Below, in pieces: positions 14,246 through 16,635 of a DNA stretch of 16,635 nucleotides. Numbering within the stretch: the first letter of the stretch is position 1; each line of letters starts with the position of its first letter. The notes below the pieces were generated by a model, which was not told where the DNA came from, made no database searches, and was given only the letters and a program-made list of their open reading frames with translations. The translations under genes were made by a program, and so were the position numbers. The stretch is from an uncultured Christensenella sp. (GTDB taxonomy: Bacteria; Bacillota; Clostridia; Christensenellales; UBA1242): contig CASEYA010000057.1 of the NCBI GenBank assembly GCA_949291975.1, forward strand, positions 1-16,635. The letters are read 5' to 3'.

Positions 14246-15808
14246 TTATAATAGTTCAAGTGTTTTACCAAAAACCTTTTTGAAATCAGAACTTGCCTGA
14301 CTTGCAAGTTGTCTTTCAAAAGAAAGGTCATTATCTGAAACAGTCTTTATAATAACAGAATCTCCAAGAACATCACATATGATATCCTTTACATTTTGAT
14401 TGCCTGTGCATTCAAAACAAGAACAAATTCTAAGAAGAACCGCCAAAAATTTTACTGCTTGCAAATCTTCATCGTTGACCATATCTTTATATTTCACCCA
14501 TTCAGAAAGTGAAAATTCTTCACTATACTGAGAGCCTGCAATAAATGCTCCCAACACAATTTCTTTGTGCGAAGCACCAAAGATTTGCGAATGTATGATA
14601 ACTTGCAAAGCATCTTTTTTGGTTGGACAAAACCTCATTCTTTCTCCACTGTTACACATATAAGAGGCAATTTTCAAAGGTTTGATATAATTTCTTGAAA
14701 GCCTGTGCATAACTCTTAATTGTTTAAACAAAAGCATTGTCAAATCAAAAATATGCCCGCCATTTGTTTGGTCTGGTTGATATATTTTTTGGTTGGTTTC
14801 AAGGCTGTATGCCAGTATGTCTTGAAGTGGCTTTTCGTTTGTGGTTGACACACAACTTTTAAACAACAGTCCAGTATCTATGTTTGTTGAAGCAATTGAA
14901 ATGTTTAAAAGTTCAAAAGCCTCAAACAAAGCGCTTACAACAGCAAAACCACTTACAACATTACCAACATCAAGAGATGAAATTCCCTTTATTCGTGCAT
15001 CTTTGTCAAGTTTAAGTTGGTTAACAGCACCAAGAACATTTTCCAAATCATGCCTGTTCATTTGATATGCGTGTGCAAGGTCAAGTGGATATTTCTTCCC
15101 CTTTCTGCTAATTTTACCAAGAGACAAGAAAACTTCGCCTATTCCAACATATTGAATTTCATTTATATCAGCTTCAGTTAACCAATCAATTGGTTGAATT
15201 TGTTTTATGAAAAAATCTTTTATTGTTTTACTTATTTCAGCAAAACTTTTGTTGTTTTCCATAAACAATTTTTTCAAACTTTTAAATCCAAATGGAATTG
15301 TCTGCCTGCCAAGAATTAGTCTTCTGTTGTAACCAATTATTCTTGTTTGTTCTTCTTCAATTGAAAAAATGATTGCCTTAGACAAATCCATTGAATTAAC
15401 AACAGCAGTGTGAATTGCAACAGTTTCATCGTTTTCATCAAGTAATTTTATTTTAAAACTTGAAGACATTTCTAGTTCATCCAAAAACCCATAGTGATTT
15501 TTTGCAGAGCGCAAATCACAAGTTGCATATGCAATGCTTTTTGTTATCTTCATTAAATCACAGATTTTGCGATATCTTTTAATAATATCTTTACAAATCA
15601 CAACCTGAGTTGGCTTTATTACACCATCACGGTCTATGTCTTCATAAACCGTGATTGGTTCAATATATTTATCACAGATTTCAAAAGCATTTTCAATGTG
15701 CCAAGCAATAGACATAGTTATTGCATAGGGAGTTATCTCAATAAGCGCAACCTTTTCCTTGCTAATAACTTTTTCTTCTTTTATTTCTTCTGTCTGTTCT
15801 TTGTTCAA
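14246..15808 (-). CDS. Divergent Ppx/GppA-like protein lacking usual catalytic residues (TTG start)
   Basis: This predicted 520-aa protein has the Ppx/GppA layout. The N-terminal ASKHA-fold half has recognisable landmarks: YATCDLRSAKN (94-104; usually ATSAxRxAxN), LGRQTIPFG (166-174) and RIKGISSLDVGNVV (272-285; usually ERxxILPAG). A C-terminal helical, HD-derived domain starts at GGHIFDLTMLLF (350-361). Its key motifs are degenerate. The first phosphate loop reads LIEITPYAIT instead of DIGSNS, the DIGGGSTE strand reads IIFSIEEEQ, and the HD dyad position reads SYMCNSG (382-388) instead of LHDIG. So phosphatase activity on polyphosphate or pppGpp is doubtful. The start is TTG (15808-15806) with AGAGGA upstream; no ATG fits earlier. 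It is 3 nt downstream of a ferredoxin gene, in one operon. It could still be a distant family member with altered chemistry. Confidence 0.75.
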   Translation of the reverse strand: MNKEQTEEIKEEKVISKEKVALIEITPYAITMSIAWHIENAFEICDKYIEPITVYEDIDRDGVIKPTQVVICKDIIKRYRKICDLMKITKSIAYATCDLRSAKNHYGFLDELEMSSSFKIKLLDENDETVAIHTAVVNSMDLSKAIIFSIEEEQTRIIGYNRRLILGRQTIPFGFKSLKKLFMENNKSFAEISKTIKDFFIKQIQPIDWLTEADINEIQYVGIGEVFLSLGKISRKGKKYPLDLAHAYQMNRHDLENVLGAVNQLKLDKDARIKGISSLDVGNVVSGFAVVSALFEAFELLNISIASTNIDTGLLFKSCVSTTNEKPLQDILAYSLETNQKIYQPDQTNGGHIFDLTMLLFKQLRVMHRLSRNYIKPLKIASYMCNSGERMRFCPTKKDALQVIIHSQIFGASHKEIVLGAFIAGSQYSEEFSLSEWVKYKDMVNDEDLQAVKFLAVLLRICSCFECTGNQNVKDIICDVLGDSVIIKTVSDNDLSFERQLASQASSDFKKVFGKTLELL

Positions 15809-15811
15809 TTC

Positions 15812-15991
15812 CTATTCCTCTTTCTTATCAATTTCAATTGCCCCAACAGGACAAACACCTTCACAAGTATGGCATTTTATACATTTATCTTTATCTATTT
15901 TTGCCTTCCCATTTTCATCAAAAGAAATGGCACCAACAGGGCACATTCCAACGCATGTTCCACACCCTATGCACTTATTTTTATCTACCAT
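15812..15991 (-). CDS. 2[4Fe-4S] bacterial-type ferredoxin, 59 aa
   Basis: This small electron carrier has two complete CxxCxxCxxxCP clusters: C7/C10/C13/C17 and C37/C40/C43/C47. Each is followed by VGAI, the classic clostridial ferredoxin layout. It acts in the cytoplasm as a low-potential donor or acceptor. The ATG at 15991-15989 has AAGGGGG about 10 nt upstream and a strong promoter just beyond. The stop is 3 nt before the TTG of the Ppx-like gene, so the two are co-transcribed; why a ferredoxin should sit with a Ppx-like protein is unclear. The length matches typical ferredoxins of 55-60 aa. Confidence 0.95.
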   Translation of the reverse strand: MVDKNKCIGCGTCVGMCPVGAISFDENGKAKIDKDKCIKCHTCEGVCPVGAIEIDKKEE

Positions 15992-16016
15992 CTTTTGTTA
16001 TCCCCCTTTTGCCGTC

Positions 16017-16045
16017 AATATAACACGAATGGGGGATATTGTCAA
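16017..16045 (-). promoter_or_regulatory. Strong sigma-A promoter for ferredoxin-Ppx
   Basis: The minus strand reads TTGACA (16045-16040), a 17-bp spacer, then TATATT (16022-16017). The transcript should start near 16010, giving a leader of about 19 nt. Two CCCCC tracts (minus strand, 16050-16046 and 16035-16031) flank the -35, and CAATAT/ATATTG (16036-16041 and 16016-16021) form a dyad across the spacer, possible operator elements. Confidence 0.8.
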
Positions 16046-16126
16046 GGGGGAAAAGCAAAAAAATTACATTTTTTTGGTGCCTTTGGCACTTTTGAGCCTA
16101 TAAAAATGCTCAACTTTTCCCCCTTG
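16043..16126. repeat. 13-bp perfect inverted repeat enclosing three hairpins
   Basis: CAAGGGGGAAAAG (16043-16055) and CTTTTCCCCCTTG (16114-16126) are perfect inverted copies. Between them lie three adjacent small hairpins: AAAAAAA/TTTTTTT (16057-16075), GTGCC/GGCAC (16077-16089) and TTGAGC/GCTCAA (16092-16113). The whole could fold as a cloverleaf. The left arm overlaps the ferredoxin -35 and the right arm merges into the first 79-bp repeat copy. Confidence 0.65.
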
Positions 16127-16197
16127 GCTACTGCGCTCGCTTCGTGAAAGAATGCAAGCACTCTTTCGTCTCTTCTTCGCTTGTAGAACACGGGGTA
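16119..16197 (+). repeat. Direct repeat copy 1 (79 bp, G+C-richer, partly palindromic)
   Basis: It starts CCCCCTTGGCTACTGCG and ends GTAGAACACGGGGTA. It differs from copy 2 by one substitution (16157) and a 5-bp insertion (CTTTC, about 16164-16168). Its ends are imperfectly inverted: CCCC, CTAC, GCG and GAAAGA in the left arm each have partners in the right arm, so it can fold on itself. Confidence 0.85.
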
Positions 16198-16285
16198 AGC
16201 TCATAATCACTTTCTAACCTTTTTTAACCTTTTTGATAACATCCTTTCGTTATTTAAATTTTTAATTTATACGCAACTCTTCCTC

Positions 16286-16359
16286 CCCCCTTGGCTACTG
16301 CGCTCGCTTCGTGAAAGAATGCTAGCACTGTCTCTTCTTCGCTTGTAGAACACGGGGTA
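16286..16359 (+). repeat. Direct repeat copy 2 (74 bp)
   Basis: This has the same orientation as copy 1 and begins 167 bp further on. The 5-bp deletion removes one arm (TCTTTC) of the tip of the palindrome. Weaker similarity continues for 15-40 bp outside both copies (CAACTcTTCC before; CCAACCTTtcTTAA after), so the ancestral unit was longer. Confidence 0.85.
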
Positions 16360-16635
16360 TAATGTAAAATCTTCTGTGTTCCAACCTTTCTTAAACAATT
16401 TTATATAAAAAGTAAAAATTAAAACTAAATAATATAAAATCAATTTCAATCAAATTAATCTTCACGTGTTCACAAAACACAAAGTTAAATGACATAATTT
16501 TCCTAAAAAATTTATGTTTACTAATTAATATTAAAAACAGTAAAAATCAAACATTTCTTCAAAAATAATCTAAATAAAAAATAAATTTTATAAAAATTTA
16601 ATAATTTTTAAGTTTTTTCTTGATTTTTAATAAAA
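16360..16635. other. Very AT-rich, gene-free right end
   Basis: I see no gene, RNA or strong promoter here. The only clear structure is a small hairpin GTGTT/AACAC around 16468-16482. An open frame on minus (16267-16449) is made mostly of repeat copy 2 read in one frame and looks spurious. This DNA could be the upstream region of a gene outside the window. Confidence 0.5.

Noticed and set aside
15992..16055. An RNA switch in which CCCCCTT upstream pairs with the AAGGGGG ribosome binding site of the ferredoxin gene, competing with the 13-bp stem.
   Set aside because: The CCCCC tracts lie in and around the -35/-10 of a strong promoter (TTGACA-17-TATATT), so they are not in the mRNA made from it. 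It would only matter for read-through transcripts from further upstream.
15698..16147. Two long plus-strand open frames over the ferredoxin and its upstream region.
   Set aside because: They are antisense to the ferredoxin and Ppx-like genes, with biased composition from the opposite strand.
16119..16359. CRISPR array.
   Set aside because: Only two copies, 74-79 bp long, with an 88-bp gap and no cas genes; it does not fit an array.
16267..16449. 60-aa open frame on minus.
   Set aside because: Half of it is repeat copy 2 read through; no ribosome binding site and no recognisable protein.

Overview
The window looks like a chromosomal segment of a low-G+C, endospore-forming Firmicute, most likely an uncultured Clostridia-type lineage. 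The evidence is the AT-rich DNA, strong AAGGAGG-type ribosome binding sites, sigma-A-like promoters of the form TTGATT-17-TATAAT, a complete spoIIAA-spoIIAB-sigF operon, and a lon-engB-recD2-comF-secA gene order. It carries no phage, transposase, CRISPR, rRNA or tRNA genes that I can see.

Left part (1-6601), minus strand: a housekeeping block reading lon, engB (ysxC), recD2, comF, then a terminator and the 5' end of secA, which is cut by the window edge. engB, recD2 and comF are joined by 4-nt ATGA overlaps and so are translationally coupled. A promoter inside the end of lon lets engB-recD2-comF be transcribed separately from lon. lon is divergent from a degV-family fatty-acid-binding gene, and a perfect 8-7-8 palindrome lies between the two promoters.

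Middle (6602-11300): degV and a 61-aa coiled-coil protein on plus; then, on minus, a cluster running from an uncharacterised 98-aa protein to a cytoplasmic AprX-like subtilase (1-nt overlap), a strong terminator, and the spoIIA operon that encodes sigma-F and its anti-sigma/anti-anti-sigma switch.

Right part (11300-14245): a 129-aa Q/P-rich protein of unknown function on plus converges with (and overlaps) a minus-strand pair. That pair is an ABC-type ATPase with degenerate Q-loop, signature and H-loop, coupled to a small PucR/CdaR-type helix-turn-helix protein that starts at GTG. A divergent plus-strand gene encodes a PLP alpha-oxoamine synthase that resembles serine palmitoyltransferase more than KBL.

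Right end (14246-16635): a 59-aa 2[4Fe-4S] ferredoxin is followed 3 nt later by a Ppx/GppA-like protein lacking the usual phosphate-binding and HD-type residues. Upstream of the ferredoxin promoter is about 600 bp of gene-free DNA. It contains a 13-bp inverted repeat enclosing three hairpins and two direct copies of a 74-79 bp G+C-richer, partly palindromic repeat, then very AT-rich DNA to the edge.

The most interesting leads are the structured repeats next to the ferredoxin promoter, the ferredoxin/pseudo-Ppx pair, the degenerate ABC ATPase/HTH pair, the SPT-like enzyme, and the subtilase with its small partner beside spoIIA. Everything here is read by eye; no database search was run.
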